Assembly: GCF_000733855.1 (NCBI RefSeq)
Contig: NZ_JPOJ01000001.1
Span: 248,001 to 312,000 of the forward strand
Reading direction: 5' to 3'
Source of the DNA: Methylomicrobium agile
GTDB lineage: Bacteria; Pseudomonadota; Gammaproteobacteria; Methylococcales; Methylomonadaceae
Length of the DNA: 64,000 nucleotides
In this document: piece after piece, positions 18,153 through 25,981 of the stretch
How the letters are laid out: every line of letters begins with the position of its first letter
Position numbering within the stretch: position 1 is the stretch's first letter
Program-made: the position numbers and the translations under genes
The notes under the pieces: model-generated
The model's input: the letters and a program-made list of their open reading frames with translations, nothing else
What the model was told of the DNA's origin: nothing
Databases searched by the model: none

Positions 18153-18521
18153 CTATTCGCTTTTCACCAATTCCAGGATCGGCTTTGTGTCGTTCAAGGG
18201 ATCCGTCGGCAACGGCAAGCCCTCTTCCGGGTGCGGCTCGCCTTCATGCCTGACCATCTCGAAATTCGCCAGGAACCACTCGACCATCGTCAGCACGTCG
18301 AGCACGTTATGTCGAGCCGACTCCAGCGTATTGATATTGCTCTCGTCTAACCGGCGCGGGTCGTCCGGGAACTTGAATTGGTCGATCACCGTATAAAGCT
18401 CATCGGTAATGACGGCCGTCTTGTCGCTCACGTAGGCGAAGAGGTCGAACGGCAAAAAGTCTGCGTAGTCGCCGCCGTCTGGCATGGCGCGATGTTTAAA
18501 ATCGGGGTACGGTTGTTTCAT
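18153..18521 (-). CDS. Hypothetical island protein (122 aa)
   Basis: Start ATG at 18521 is preceded by CAGGAG with good spacing. The protein is acidic and soluble (MKQPYPDFKHRAMPDGG ... LPTDPLNDTKPILELVKSE), with no membrane segment or recognisable motif. It lies 29 bases downstream of the SWIM-like gene and is presumably the last gene of that operon. Function unknown. Confidence 0.65.
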   Translation of the reverse strand: MKQPYPDFKHRAMPDGGDYADFLPFDLFAYVSDKTAVITDELYTVIDQFKFPDDPRRLDESNINTLESARHNVLDVLTMVEWFLANFEMVRHEGEPHPEEGLPLPTDPLNDTKPILELVKSE

Positions 18522-18550
18522 GGGATTGACTCCTGAGGTGAAAAGTTGGG

Positions 18551-19570
18551 TTATTGTCTGTCTTTGAGCCCAGCAAGCACTTGCTCTGGCGTCATGTTGA
18601 ACTCACGCGCCAGCAATTGCGCTGCTTTCTCGATGGATTTGGAAGCCGGTTTAATCTTCTTCGGCGGCGGCGCGTTCTTTATCTTTTCGGTCATTTCCGC
18701 CCGTGCCTTGGCCGCCGCGCGATCCTCTATAGGCTTGATGGCGCGGCGATTCTTGTCTTGCTTGCCGGCTAGTTCGGTGACTTCGGATGGCGTCAACTGG
18801 ACCGATTTCTGGCGGGATCTCGTCGCTTTGGAAGCGTTTTTCTGGCGGTCGGCCTCGATCATCGCGGCGATTTTCTTCCAGATGAAGATCGAGGTGCTCA
18901 ATTCAATCATCACCCGCAACACGTGCTTGCAGGCAATGCCTTCCAGGGAAGGATTCCGCTGCTTGGGGAAACCGGTCTCGGCCCGGCCGGCGTTGGCGCC
19001 CATCAAGGTGGCGATATACCGAAAAGTGAAGGTATGATGCTCGCAGTCGCAATCGAGCTTGATATTGCCGCGGGCGATTTCCTTGGCCGCTTGTAATGGC
19101 GTTCCTTTGGCTAACCCTTTTTCGTAGTCAGATAGGATGATGTGAACATTGTGACGCTTCCGATCTGCCTTGGATTTTGGACCGGCGTTAGTGATGAAGT
19201 GCACGTCGCCCGCTTTCATAAAGCCCGGCACCGCCATATGGATTTGCTCCTTGCACCGCTTCTTATCGGCTTCGGTGCTCATACTGATGACTTCCACGGC
19301 CGTCACGCCTTTCTCGACCTTGCCTTGCAGGGCTTGGATATTGCGGTTAAATACCAGCAGGTCCTGCTTGGTGATGGGCCGTGCGGCTTCTCCGGACTCA
19401 AGGCCCAGCGTTGTCTTTAAAGCCTTGGTCACCCGCCAGGCCTTCCCTTGAATCTGGTCCGGATTGAGGATGTTGTTGGCATGGTCGCGGCGGTTCTGAT
19501 CGAATTCCCGGTTCGCCTTGAGCTCTTTCTTGGCGCCGTAGATGCTGAATTTCGGTTTTTGGGGCAACAT
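18551..19570 (-). CDS. Phage-like protein with SWIM-type zinc motif
   Basis: The 339-residue protein has a basic N-terminus, a central segment CDCEHHTFTFRY followed about 28 residues later by CKH, which fits the C-x-C ... C-x-H pattern of SWIM zinc domains, and a lysine/alanine-rich C-terminal region ending MTPEQVLAGL. SWIM domains occur in DNA- or protein-binding proteins, including mobile-element proteins. I do not recognise the full-length family. It lies between the small Cys protein and the 122-aa gene, all minus strand. Confidence 0.6.
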   Translation of the reverse strand: MLPQKPKFSIYGAKKELKANREFDQNRRDHANNILNPDQIQGKAWRVTKALKTTLGLESGEAARPITKQDLLVFNRNIQALQGKVEKGVTAVEVISMSTEADKKRCKEQIHMAVPGFMKAGDVHFITNAGPKSKADRKRHNVHIILSDYEKGLAKGTPLQAAKEIARGNIKLDCDCEHHTFTFRYIATLMGANAGRAETGFPKQRNPSLEGIACKHVLRVMIELSTSIFIWKKIAAMIEADRQKNASKATRSRQKSVQLTPSEVTELAGKQDKNRRAIKPIEDRAAAKARAEMTEKIKNAPPPKKIKPASKSIEKAAQLLAREFNMTPEQVLAGLKDRQ

Positions 19571-19573
19571 GGG

Positions 19574-19873
19574 TTACGCCTCCACCGGTTGAGTTTCGGT
19601 TTTGGCGCTACGGCGTTCGAAGGCGGCGAGAAGGTAATCCTTCAGAGGGCTCTGCAGATAATCAGACAGGCACTCTTCGAAGGTTTCGACCTCCCACCCG
19701 GCCATGATAAGTGTATCAATGGTGCAGCGATCGCACTCGAACTGATCGTCTTCGCATTCTTCCAGCCGTTCCTGGATTTCCTCTTGCGAAAGGGGCGGCA
19801 TGGGCTGACTGCAAGATGAGCAAATACCGGCGAGCGCCAGCGCGGCGTAGCGGTTATTCGTGTCAATACTCAT
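19574..19873 (-). CDS. Small Cys-rich protein (99 aa)
   Basis: Start at 19873 (MSIDTNNRYAALALAG) overlaps the KilA-N gene stop as ATGA. The sequence has two CxxC pairs (CSSC and CDRC) about 40 residues apart, separated by an acidic helix, suggesting one zinc site. It ends four bases before the SWIM-like gene. Probably a small regulatory or adaptor protein; no family recognised. Confidence 0.65.
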   Translation of the reverse strand: MSIDTNNRYAALALAGICSSCSQPMPPLSQEEIQERLEECEDDQFECDRCTIDTLIMAGWEVETFEECLSDYLQSPLKDYLLAAFERRSAKTETQPVEA

Positions 19874-20622
19874 GCGGCACCTTCCACGAGGTCCGCCAGA
19901 TTGATCGCGTAGGCTTCCAGCCACACGTCGGCACGGTAGGCTTTGACGGTCCCGTAATTAGCGTCAAATACGTCGATCGGCTCGATGCCCATCGCAATCC
20001 CCGTTGACTTGAGCAAACGCCAATTGAATTTTTGTCCGTGCTGCAACATTTCCATGCGCTTGACCGTGCAATACTGCTTCGAGCGATCCAGCTCGGCTTC
20101 AAGTCGATTGGCCCGCTTCCTTTCCTGCGAGGCGGTGTTCATCGCGGTCGCTTCACGCCGACTGCCGATTTCGGCTTTAGTGTCAATTGCTATCTGAAGT
20201 TGATTTTGGGTTTCTTCAAGCTGTTCAAGCAATCTGACTTGAGCTCTGGCAAACTCCAATTGCGTCATGGGTCGAATGGAACCAGTGACCAAGGCGTCAT
20301 AGGCTCGAATCACCTTCAGATGAAATGCTGCGCTAATCCACATGGCGTATGCGTAAACTAAATCTTTTGCAACGAAAGTTCCTTGCCAACTACTCCCGCC
20401 CTTATAAACTTTAAGTGGTTGATTTTGTTTCGATACCAGAATTCCGGTATCGCGCTTCTCAGATTTGAGAAGCTCTATCAAATCAATAGCTTGTTGAGTT
20501 ATCAGCCATTTTGCCGGCTGATGCCTGGATTCGCCGCCAGCGGCCTTATGCAGATCATTCAGGCAATATCTACCGTCCCCATCAATACGCACCAAAACTT
20601 CTGAAATAATCAAATCACTCAT
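19870..20622 (-). CDS. KilA-N domain protein
   Basis: The 250-residue protein begins with a KilA-N DNA-binding domain: NDLHKAAGGESRHQPAKWL, then GGSSWQGTFVAKDLVYAYAMWISAAFHLKVIRAYD (about residues 75-110). A coiled coil follows (about 115-185), then a C-terminal domain resembling phage antirepressor tails. KilA-N proteins are phage and satellite regulators. It is ATGA-coupled to AlpA upstream and to the Cys-rich gene downstream, so these form one translationally linked early module. Confidence 0.85.
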   Translation of the reverse strand: MSDLIISEVLVRIDGDGRYCLNDLHKAAGGESRHQPAKWLITQQAIDLIELLKSEKRDTGILVSKQNQPLKVYKGGSSWQGTFVAKDLVYAYAMWISAAFHLKVIRAYDALVTGSIRPMTQLEFARAQVRLLEQLEETQNQLQIAIDTKAEIGSRREATAMNTASQERKRANRLEAELDRSKQYCTVKRMEMLQHGQKFNWRLLKSTGIAMGIEPIDVFDANYGTVKAYRADVWLEAYAINLADLVEGAA

Positions 20623-20822
20623 TGTGCACCTCCGGCCAGAGATGTATCCCGTTCGGCAATTTTCTTCTCAATCCATTCCTGAATTTCGGTATCGATCCAC
20701 CCGTCGGATTTTCCAACCGACACCGGCTTGGGAAAGCCGTTTTCTTTGATGAGCAATGGGATCGTTTTGATGGATACGCCGACCATTGCGGCGGCGTCTT
20801 TGCGCTTGATAATTCGTCTCAT
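20619..20822 (-). CDS. AlpA-family excisionase/transcription activator
   Basis: Starting at the ATG at 20822 (MRRIIKRKDAAAMVGVS) this gives a 67-residue MerR-like winged helix protein of the AlpA/P4 Vis type: RKDAAAMVGVSIKTI recognition helix and the conserved FPKPVSVG...GWIDTEIQEWI ending. AlpA-like proteins in P4-type islands act as excisionases and activate integrase or early genes. AGAGGT precedes the start. Its stop overlaps the KilA-N start (ATGA). Confidence 0.88.
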   Translation of the reverse strand: MRRIIKRKDAAAMVGVSIKTIPLLIKENGFPKPVSVGKSDGWIDTEIQEWIEKKIAERDTSLAGGAQ

Positions 20823-20959
20823 CTGGACCTCTTGTTTTTTAGGAGAGGTCACTATAAAGCCGTGAAAAGTGCGTTTTTACGCTGTTTTCCGGGTTTGCAC
20901 GCATAGTGCGGCGTGGGATTGGTGCTACAATGCCGGGCGTTTATTAACGGAGAGGTTTT

Positions 20960-21685
20960 ATGAAAAAATATGCTGCATTAATCATTTCTCTTATAACTTT
21001 GCCGGCTTATGCAGATGCAAGTCTTGAAAAAGACAACGGCACACTAGAGATAAAAAACGCACCACGAGGCATTGGATTCTCCATAAATTCATCTGTCGAG
21101 CAAGATGTGTGCGGCATAGAGGGAACCGCAGAAATAGTGGATGACCACAGAGCTGCATTTACGCCTATCGATAAAAGCGATCTTTGTGTTGTTCTATTTG
21201 ATTTCCAATCGGAAACCGCAATTAAAGTAACCACGAAGTCTTGCGAGGGATACTGTGGAATTTCCGCCGTTGGGTCAATGGACGGAACATATACATCCGT
21301 TCAGAAGAACGAAAACTCTAAGGTTGACTATGATGAAGCCGTGAACGCCATGAACGCCCCTTACCTTGCGTATGGCAACGGCGCCTACGCTATGCTCAAG
21401 GCGGAAAATGAATGCTGGGAATCAATTAGTAACGCCACCGATGCGGAGCGGTGCATGGCGATGACAATTACCGGCGTGTATATCGAGAGAGCATGGGCGA
21501 TGAAGAAAGGTCGCTTACCTGTTCCAAATTATCAATCGGATGCCGCCTTTAAGCGTATAAACGACAACATGGATAAAGCCAAAATATCTGAAGAAGAAAA
21601 ACAGACGGCCCGTGATAATTTAAAAAAGAACAGCAATCGAATCATTCCAAGCATGCTCAATGTCGGGGCGTTATTAGGCAAGTAA
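20960..21685 (+). CDS. Exported cargo protein of unknown function (241 aa)
   Basis: The only plus-strand gene of the island. MKKYAALIISLITLPAYA is a signal peptide cleaved before DASLEKD. The mature part has several Cys (CGIEG, CVVLF, CEGYCG, ECWESI ... RCMAM) able to form disulfides in the periplasm, and a lysine-rich C-terminus. The C-terminal Cys-containing segment faintly recalls LprI-like proteins. GGAGAGG lies just before the ATG. Its codon use is more AT-rich than its neighbours, consistent with separate acquisition as a cargo gene. Function unknown. Confidence 0.7.
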   Translation: MKKYAALIISLITLPAYADASLEKDNGTLEIKNAPRGIGFSINSSVEQDVCGIEGTAEIVDDHRAAFTPIDKSDLCVVLFDFQSETAIKVTTKSCEGYCGISAVGSMDGTYTSVQKNENSKVDYDEAVNAMNAPYLAYGNGAYAMLKAENECWESISNATDAERCMAMTITGVYIERAWAMKKGRLPVPNYQSDAAFKRINDNMDKAKISEEEKQTARDNLKKNSNRIIPSMLNVGALLGK

Positions 21686-21692
21686 GACTTTT

Positions 21693-22112
21693 TTACGTCT
21701 CGCGCCGCACTTCATTCAGCAATTCTGGATGCTTATTAAGCAGGCGCAGCAGCAGCAGGGTAGATTTATGCGGCTGCGTTTTACCGCACTCATACTCGGA
21801 AAACGCTGAAACGCCGCCGCCGAACAAACGCCCCGCTTCTGCCTGGTTCAGACCAAGGCGCTTGCGGATGGCGCGCAATTCAGCGCTGCGGCGGGTGATA
21901 GCAGACTTACGGGCAGCGGCGAGCGCGGCGCTATGGCGCTCAGCCGAATCTGTCGCCGCGTCGAACTCGACCTCGCCGCATACCGGACAATGCCATCCTG
22001 CTACGGCAGGAACCTCATACGACGCACCGTCGATGAGTCCGCTGATGTCTTTTGTCTCATAAACCAACACAGTGCCATCATCGCACTGCAAACAGTACCG
22101 TGGTTCGCTCAT
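21693..22112 (-). CDS. mqsA: MqsA-type antitoxin
   Basis: The 139-residue protein from ATG 22112 has an N-terminal zinc domain (CLQC at the start, CPVC about 30 residues on) and a C-terminal XRE HTH (LRAIRKRLGLNQAEAGRLFGGGVSAFSEYECGKTQP), the MqsA/YgiT architecture. It binds the operator and neutralises MqsR. It begins one base after the toxin stop region, giving toxin-first order as in MqsRA. Confidence 0.93.
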   Translation of the reverse strand: MSEPRYCLQCDDGTVLVYETKDISGLIDGASYEVPAVAGWHCPVCGEVEFDAATDSAERHSAALAAARKSAITRRSAELRAIRKRLGLNQAEAGRLFGGGVSAFSEYECGKTQPHKSTLLLLRLLNKHPELLNEVRRET

Positions 22113-22113
22113 T

Positions 22114-22416
22114 TCACTTCTCCTTAAACTGGATAACGACCGCGCCTTCGCGCAGCGTAAATTTGATGTAAGCCGTTTTCCCGTTGGGACAGGGCGCGTG
22201 ATACACATCCTGCCATACCCGATGGTCGGCATGGGTAGTCATGCTTTTGTACAGCATGCCCCGCGTTAAGCCAAGCACGACACCCACCGCTTCCGCTTCG
22301 GATAAGCCCATTTGCGTCAGTCCGACTTGAGCCGTACGGGTAAAGGCGCGAATGCCTAGGGCGGCAACCTGAGTCTTAATGCTATCGAGCGAGTAGTGAG
22401 GTGTACGTTTTTCCAT
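22114..22416 (-). CDS. mqsR: MqsR-type toxin (mRNA interferase)
   Basis: The 100-residue protein (MEKRTPHYSLDSIKTQV ... TRGMLYKSMTTHADHRVWQDVYHAP ... AYIKFTL) matches MqsR, a RelE-fold ribosome-independent mRNA interferase. Basic and aromatic residues of the C-terminal half (K, H, Q, Y) that cleave RNA in the family are present. First gene of the mqsRA operon, preceded by a 12-bp inverted repeat operator. Confidence 0.92.
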   Translation of the reverse strand: MEKRTPHYSLDSIKTQVAALGIRAFTRTAQVGLTQMGLSEAEAVGVVLGLTRGMLYKSMTTHADHRVWQDVYHAPCPNGKTAYIKFTLREGAVVIQFKEK

Positions 22417-22425
22417 GTCAAAATT

Positions 22426-22473
22426 TTACGGATTCCATAAATAAAAGTCAATAATCATTTGTGGAATCCGTAA
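22426..22473 (-). promoter_or_regulatory. mqsRA operator (12-bp inverted repeat)
   Basis: TTACGGATTCCA (22426-22437) and TGGAATCCGTAA (22462-22473) form perfect arms separated by 24 AT-rich bases that probably contain the promoter. The site lies 10 bases upstream of the mqsR start, where autoregulation by MqsA is expected. Confidence 0.75.
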
Positions 22474-22517
22474 GAACTGTTGAGTATTGATACTTCGTCC
22501 CCAGAGCCTCGAATCTC

Positions 22518-23705
22518 TTAACTGCTCAGCCCGCCGGTCACAATATGCGCCAGTCGCCGTTCCGACAAATCCCGCCCCACGTCGCCGCGGTCGATGCTGA
22601 CGTTCAGGTTTTTCCGGGCCGATTCGACCGGGTAAGGCGTGATTTGCTGCGGCGGTGCATCGCTCACCGTGGGGGCGGCCTGGAGCGGCGGAATACTGGG
22701 TGGCGCGGGAGGCATGGCCACCACCGGCGTCGCCTGCATTTGCAGGGCTGGGCTTAGGCTTTCCGTTGATGCCAGGTTCAGCAATTGGTCTTTTTCGTGT
22801 TGAGCGCGGTTCAGCGTGCCAGCCCTGACTTGATCGGAAGAGCGCGAAAATAACCGTTCATTGTTCGCAATTTTGTAGTCCTGCACTGCCGAGACAATCT
22901 CCTGATCGGCCATCTTGGCAACGTCTTTGCCAGCGAGCGCCTTCTGGAAGAGGCGGACAGCGCCCTTTTTCTCATTACCGGCACCAAATTGCACCGATGT
23001 CGACCACAGCGAATCCTGCACGGCCGCACCCCGTCCTGACAGATCGATGCCGGCTTTTTTCAGGCCGGCCAGAGCGGGGTCATAGTGGGTTTGTTTGATG
23101 AAATCGTGCTGCGCGGAACCGAAAGTCGGATCTTGTTGGGCAACTTCCTTCCAGCGCTGATTAAACTCTTTCGTGCCTGGCGTTAGTCCTTCAAATTGGG
23201 CGCCGTAGCTGCTTGATTTCAAAAACTTCTGTAGCGTGCCTTGCTTCGAGGAAAGCTGATAGGTGCCATAGGAAGCGCCGCCTAAGTCGCCTTTACCACT
23301 GGAGACGGTGCCGGCCCCACCTTTTCCGGATTCGAAAAACTTGCTGGTTTGCCCTAATGTCCAGTCTTTAAATTTGGATAGTCCTTTGCCAACCGTAGTA
23401 TTCTCTTTAGCCCATTCAACGCCTTGGTTTAGCTTTTCCTTCGCCTTTTCGGGAAGTTTTTTGGCTTCTTCAATGCCTTTCTCCGCCAATTCCGCCGCTT
23501 TTTGGGCGGTTGTCGTCACGCCGGCCTTCACGTCGATGCCGGTCTTCTCCTTGACGAAATCATTGGCCTGGTTCGCCGCCTCTTTGACAATGCCGAACTT
23601 ATCCTCCAAGAACTTGCTGATCGGCTCCCACAGATCCGTGAAGAAACCGGCGAGGCTGGCCGCGGTTGGGTTAAAAGCTGGTAACTGACGAACAGCAACT
23701 GCCAC
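22518..23705 (-). CDS. Muramidase-like protein (VgrG3-C-type lysozyme domain)
   Basis: The 395-residue protein has a helical, lysine-rich N-terminal part (about 1-120), then a domain with SSGKGDLGGASYGTYQLSSKQGTL ... GLTPGTKEFNQRWKEVAQQDPTFGSAQHDFI ... YDPAL, typical of the VgrG3 C-terminal or phage muramidase-type peptidoglycan hydrolases (about 130-280). A proline-rich linker and short C-terminal tail follow. In a satellite it could be a virion-associated or lysis enzyme. No signal peptide is seen. Its 5' end overlaps the upstream frame, see next entry. Confidence 0.7.
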   Translation of the reverse strand: MAVAVRQLPAFNPTAASLAGFFTDLWEPISKFLEDKFGIVKEAANQANDFVKEKTGIDVKAGVTTTAQKAAELAEKGIEEAKKLPEKAKEKLNQGVEWAKENTTVGKGLSKFKDWTLGQTSKFFESGKGGAGTVSSGKGDLGGASYGTYQLSSKQGTLQKFLKSSSYGAQFEGLTPGTKEFNQRWKEVAQQDPTFGSAQHDFIKQTHYDPALAGLKKAGIDLSGRGAAVQDSLWSTSVQFGAGNEKKGAVRLFQKALAGKDVAKMADQEIVSAVQDYKIANNERLFSRSSDQVRAGTLNRAQHEKDQLLNLASTESLSPALQMQATPVVAMPPAPPSIPPLQAAPTVSDAPPQQITPYPVESARKNLNVSIDRGDVGRDLSERRLAHIVTGGLSS

Positions 23706-23938
23706 AAGGCGTGCTGGTCTTCGCGGTCTTCGAATTGAATGCCGTTCCGGTCAAGCGCTTCGATCAAGCGCAGTAATGCCGCCGCCAGCGCCCGCTCCAC
23801 CTGGACGGGATCGTCGACATCGAACGGGTTCACCCGCGACAACACACTGAGCTGCCTGAGCGTCGGACTGGTTTCAAGCGCGGCGTCGGCCAGGGGCGGA
23901 GACAGACCGCCCCAATCCGATTGGATATCGGCGCTCAT
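23528..23938 (-). CDS. Hypothetical protein overlapping the muramidase gene
   Basis: The frame starts at ATG 23938 (MSADIQSDWGGLSPPLADAALETSP) and looks genuinely coding to about residue 90 (ALLRLIEALDRNGIQFEDREDQHALWQLLFVSYQLL). Past about 23668 it becomes Arg/Ser-rich shadow sequence inside the muramidase gene. Either it is a 136-residue protein with a long overlap, or a frameshift has detached it from the next gene. Its start is ATGA-coupled to the small gene upstream. Confidence 0.5.
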   Translation of the reverse strand: MSADIQSDWGGLSPPLADAALETSPTLRQLSVLSRVNPFDVDDPVQVERALAAALLRLIEALDRNGIQFEDREDQHALWQLLFVSYQLLTQPRPASPVSSRICGSRSASSWRISSALSKRRRTRPMISSRRRPAST

Positions 23939-24123
23939 GGCTTGACCTCATCAACCAGTTTGCAGGCGGCCTGCACGCGCAGCCGCAGCGGTGCGCCTTC
24001 ATCCAGCAGCGTTTCCTGCAGCAGTTTAACGGCCAGCTTGCGAACGGTGGCCGGGGTTTTATAGCCCTTTTGGCGGCCGGGTCCCGGTGCCGGCGGTGGG
24101 TTTTTCTTGATTACTGTTTGCAT
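23935..24123 (-). CDS. Small basic phage-like protein (62 aa), GRxKG family
   Basis: MQTVIKKNPPPAPGPGRQKGYKTPATVRKLAVKLL... is followed by EGAPLRLRVQAACKLVDEV. The pattern of a basic GRxKG...K-T/N-T head and an acidic-P-xxRxQAAxKLxD tail is shared with the genes at 24136 and 24828, so it is a shortened paralogue. Possibly a terminase-small-subunit-like or DNA-binding adaptor. Confidence 0.6.
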   Translation of the reverse strand: MQTVIKKNPPPAPGPGRQKGYKTPATVRKLAVKLLQETLLDEGAPLRLRVQAACKLVDEVKP

Positions 24124-24135
24124 ACTGTTTACCTG

Positions 24136-24522
24136 TTAATCCGAGTGATAGTCGCGCGGAATGCCGAGCCGTTCATAGCGGCCTTCGATGAATTCTTGAT
24201 GCCGTCTCTGCGATGCTTCGATGGATTTCCGGCTGATTTCCCGCAGTTCCTCCCACGGGATCGGGCTGATATTCACCTCGACCGGTTCCAGGTGGACGGC
24301 CGGCTTGCCGTGGCTGCGATCGAGCAACTTATCGGCGGCTTGAATCCGGACCGCTGGCGGGGCTTCGCTATCGCGCATCGCCTCGACCAGCACCTGTACG
24401 GCTTCTTCGCTGTATTGCCCGGCATACTCCTTCAACGCCAAGGTCGATTTATTCTTGGCGCCCGGCTTGCGGCCGCTGCCCGGCCGTTTGCCGCCGCGCG
24501 TGGGTTTCGATGGTTTTCGCAT
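24136..24522 (-). CDS. Phage-like protein, GRKPGAKNK family (128 aa)
   Basis: Basic N-terminus RGGKRPGSGRKPGAKNKSTLALKEYA, then helical EEAVQVLVEAMRDSEAPPAVRIQAADKLLDRSHGKP and an acidic/aromatic tail. Such GRxKGxxNKxT proteins are common in prophages, sometimes next to terminases, and are thought to bind DNA. The C-terminal EPVEVNISPIPWEEL is unique to this copy. Paralogous to 23935 and 24828. Confidence 0.65.
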   Translation of the reverse strand: MRKPSKPTRGGKRPGSGRKPGAKNKSTLALKEYAGQYSEEAVQVLVEAMRDSEAPPAVRIQAADKLLDRSHGKPAVHLEPVEVNISPIPWEELREISRKSIEASQRRHQEFIEGRYERLGIPRDYHSD

Positions 24523-24529
24523 GATTCAA

Positions 24530-24826
24530 TCAGTGCGGTTTGCGCCACAGAAAGTCATCGACCTGTTCCTGCACCTGTCCAAACAGGAAGGCCAGCAGCG
24601 ACTCGTCCACTTTCCATTGGTCCGGGCAGCGGTTGCACAGCCAAAAAATCTGGGCCTCGACGCTGGGCGGTACATGCCTGGTCAGTGTCTCGACTTGAAA
24701 AACGTTGCCGTTTTCGTCCTTCAGTTCCTTGGTTTCGGTGAAGTTGAAGCCTTCGGTCGCCAGCTTGTACAAAGCCTCGGCCACCTCGGCATCTTTCAGA
24801 ATTGCTTCGCGTTGTTCTTGGGTCAT
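24530..24826 (-). CDS. Hypothetical phage-like protein (98 aa)
   Basis: Start ATG 24826 (MTQEQREAILKDAEVAEALYKLATEG). Acidic and helical, then a WLCNRCPDQW segment with two Cys and a C-terminal helix ending WRKPH. It lies between two GRxKG paralogues with small spacing, as expected in a phage-style gene block. No function assigned. Confidence 0.6.
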   Translation of the reverse strand: MTQEQREAILKDAEVAEALYKLATEGFNFTETKELKDENGNVFQVETLTRHVPPSVEAQIFWLCNRCPDQWKVDESLLAFLFGQVQEQVDDFLWRKPH

Positions 24827-24827
24827 T

Positions 24828-25226
24828 TCAATCTCTCAATTTGTTGCCATCCTCATCAATAAAGCCGCGCTCAATCAAAACTAACCGCTGCTGCTCACGG
24901 GCCTTGGTCATACGCTCAATCATGTCGGTTTCCAGCCGCTTCAGCATGTCCGGCGTCATACCGGCGGTGACGTTTTCTTCCACTACATGCTGAGTGGGTT
25001 TGCCGTAGCCTCGATCAAGCAATTCCCGGCAGGCGGCAACAATCGTATTGGCAGGCGTCTCTTGATCGCGGATAATCCGAATGAGGGCGTCCAAAACCTC
25101 TTGTCCGTGTTCGGCAGCGGCCTGTTTCAGCTCAAAGGTGGCTTTGTTCGGCGTGCCCTTTTTTCGTCCACTGCCCGGCCGCTTGCCGCCGCGCTGACCC
25201 GGTTTTTTGAGGGGGTTTGATTTCAT
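24828..25226 (-). CDS. Phage-like protein, GRKKGTPNK family (132 aa)
   Basis: Third member of the tandem family: RGGKRPGSGRKKGTPNKATFELKQAA, helices GQEVLDALIRIIRDQETPANTIVAACRELLDRGYGKP, then a charged C-terminal helix. Overlaps the end of the upstream XRE gene by four bases (ATGA). Likely DNA-binding or terminase-small-like; the tail differs from that of the 24136 copy. Confidence 0.65.
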   Translation of the reverse strand: MKSNPLKKPGQRGGKRPGSGRKKGTPNKATFELKQAAAEHGQEVLDALIRIIRDQETPANTIVAACRELLDRGYGKPTQHVVEENVTAGMTPDMLKRLETDMIERMTKAREQQRLVLIERGFIDEDGNKLRD

Positions 25227-25981
25227 GCCGATTTGATATTTTTCTCTATTTTTTCAAACGCAATAACCTGCTCAACGCTAAGCCGGACGCGTCTTTCGTC
25301 GATGTTTGATTTCAGTTCATCAAAGGCCTGTTTCGCCTGTTCATGCGCCGGGTGTTTCCAATCATTGACCGGATGGCGCGGACTTTCTAAGATGTCGCCC
25401 ATCAACCGCTCGGCTTCGTTCAGCGTCCGCAGTTTTTCCAATTCGAATCCCAAGCCCATCGCGTCTTCGGCCGTCTCGGCCAACAGCCTGAGCAGCTTGG
25501 CACCGCCGCGCAGGTCGTCGAAGGCTCTGTTGTTCCGGCGTACCTGTTCGAGGCATTCGAAGTTTTCTTTCGAGCGGCGCAGCGTGCGGTCAATCGACTC
25601 TGACAGTTCGACTTGTTTGGCATGCAGCGTCTTAAACGCCTGGTCTTGCGCGTCTCGGACCTCTTGCCAGCGGTCTTCCAACCATTGGCCGACCTGCTGT
25701 TGCTGAGCGGCTACCGGATCGCGCTCCCAGTCATCAGAAACCCCAAACAGAAAGTCGACGGACACTTCGTACACATCGGCCGCCTTGGGGATCAGCCATA
25801 ACGGCACTGAATTGGTATCAGTCGCCCCTTCGATCTTGGCCAGCTTGGACGAATTGGCATAGCCGAGTAATTTGGCGGCCTTTAGCTGCGAGAATCCGCA
25901 AAGCTCGCGTGCGACCTTCATCCGCTCGCCCAGGGTTTTGACCACCTGTTCATACTCGCTACGCCGGGACCTCATTTGCAT
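25223..25981 (-). CDS. XRE-family regulator with coiled-coil C-terminus (252 aa)
   Basis: N-terminal HTH: LGERMKVARELCGFSQLKAAKLLGYANSSKLAKIEGA, then the conserved VYEVSVDFLFGVSDDWE that follows HTH domains of phage-type regulators. The rest (about 100-252) is a charged coiled coil with no ligand domain. Alternative starts at 25981 and 25975 are both possible. It overlaps the upstream paralogue by 10 bases. The pair probably form hetero-oligomers through the coiled coil; that is inference. Confidence 0.75.
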   Translation of the reverse strand: MQMRSRRSEYEQVVKTLGERMKVARELCGFSQLKAAKLLGYANSSKLAKIEGATDTNSVPLWLIPKAADVYEVSVDFLFGVSDDWERDPVAAQQQQVGQWLEDRWQEVRDAQDQAFKTLHAKQVELSESIDRTLRRSKENFECLEQVRRNNRAFDDLRGGAKLLRLLAETAEDAMGLGFELEKLRTLNEAERLMGDILESPRHPVNDWKHPAHEQAKQAFDELKSNIDERRVRLSVEQVIAFEKIEKNIKSA

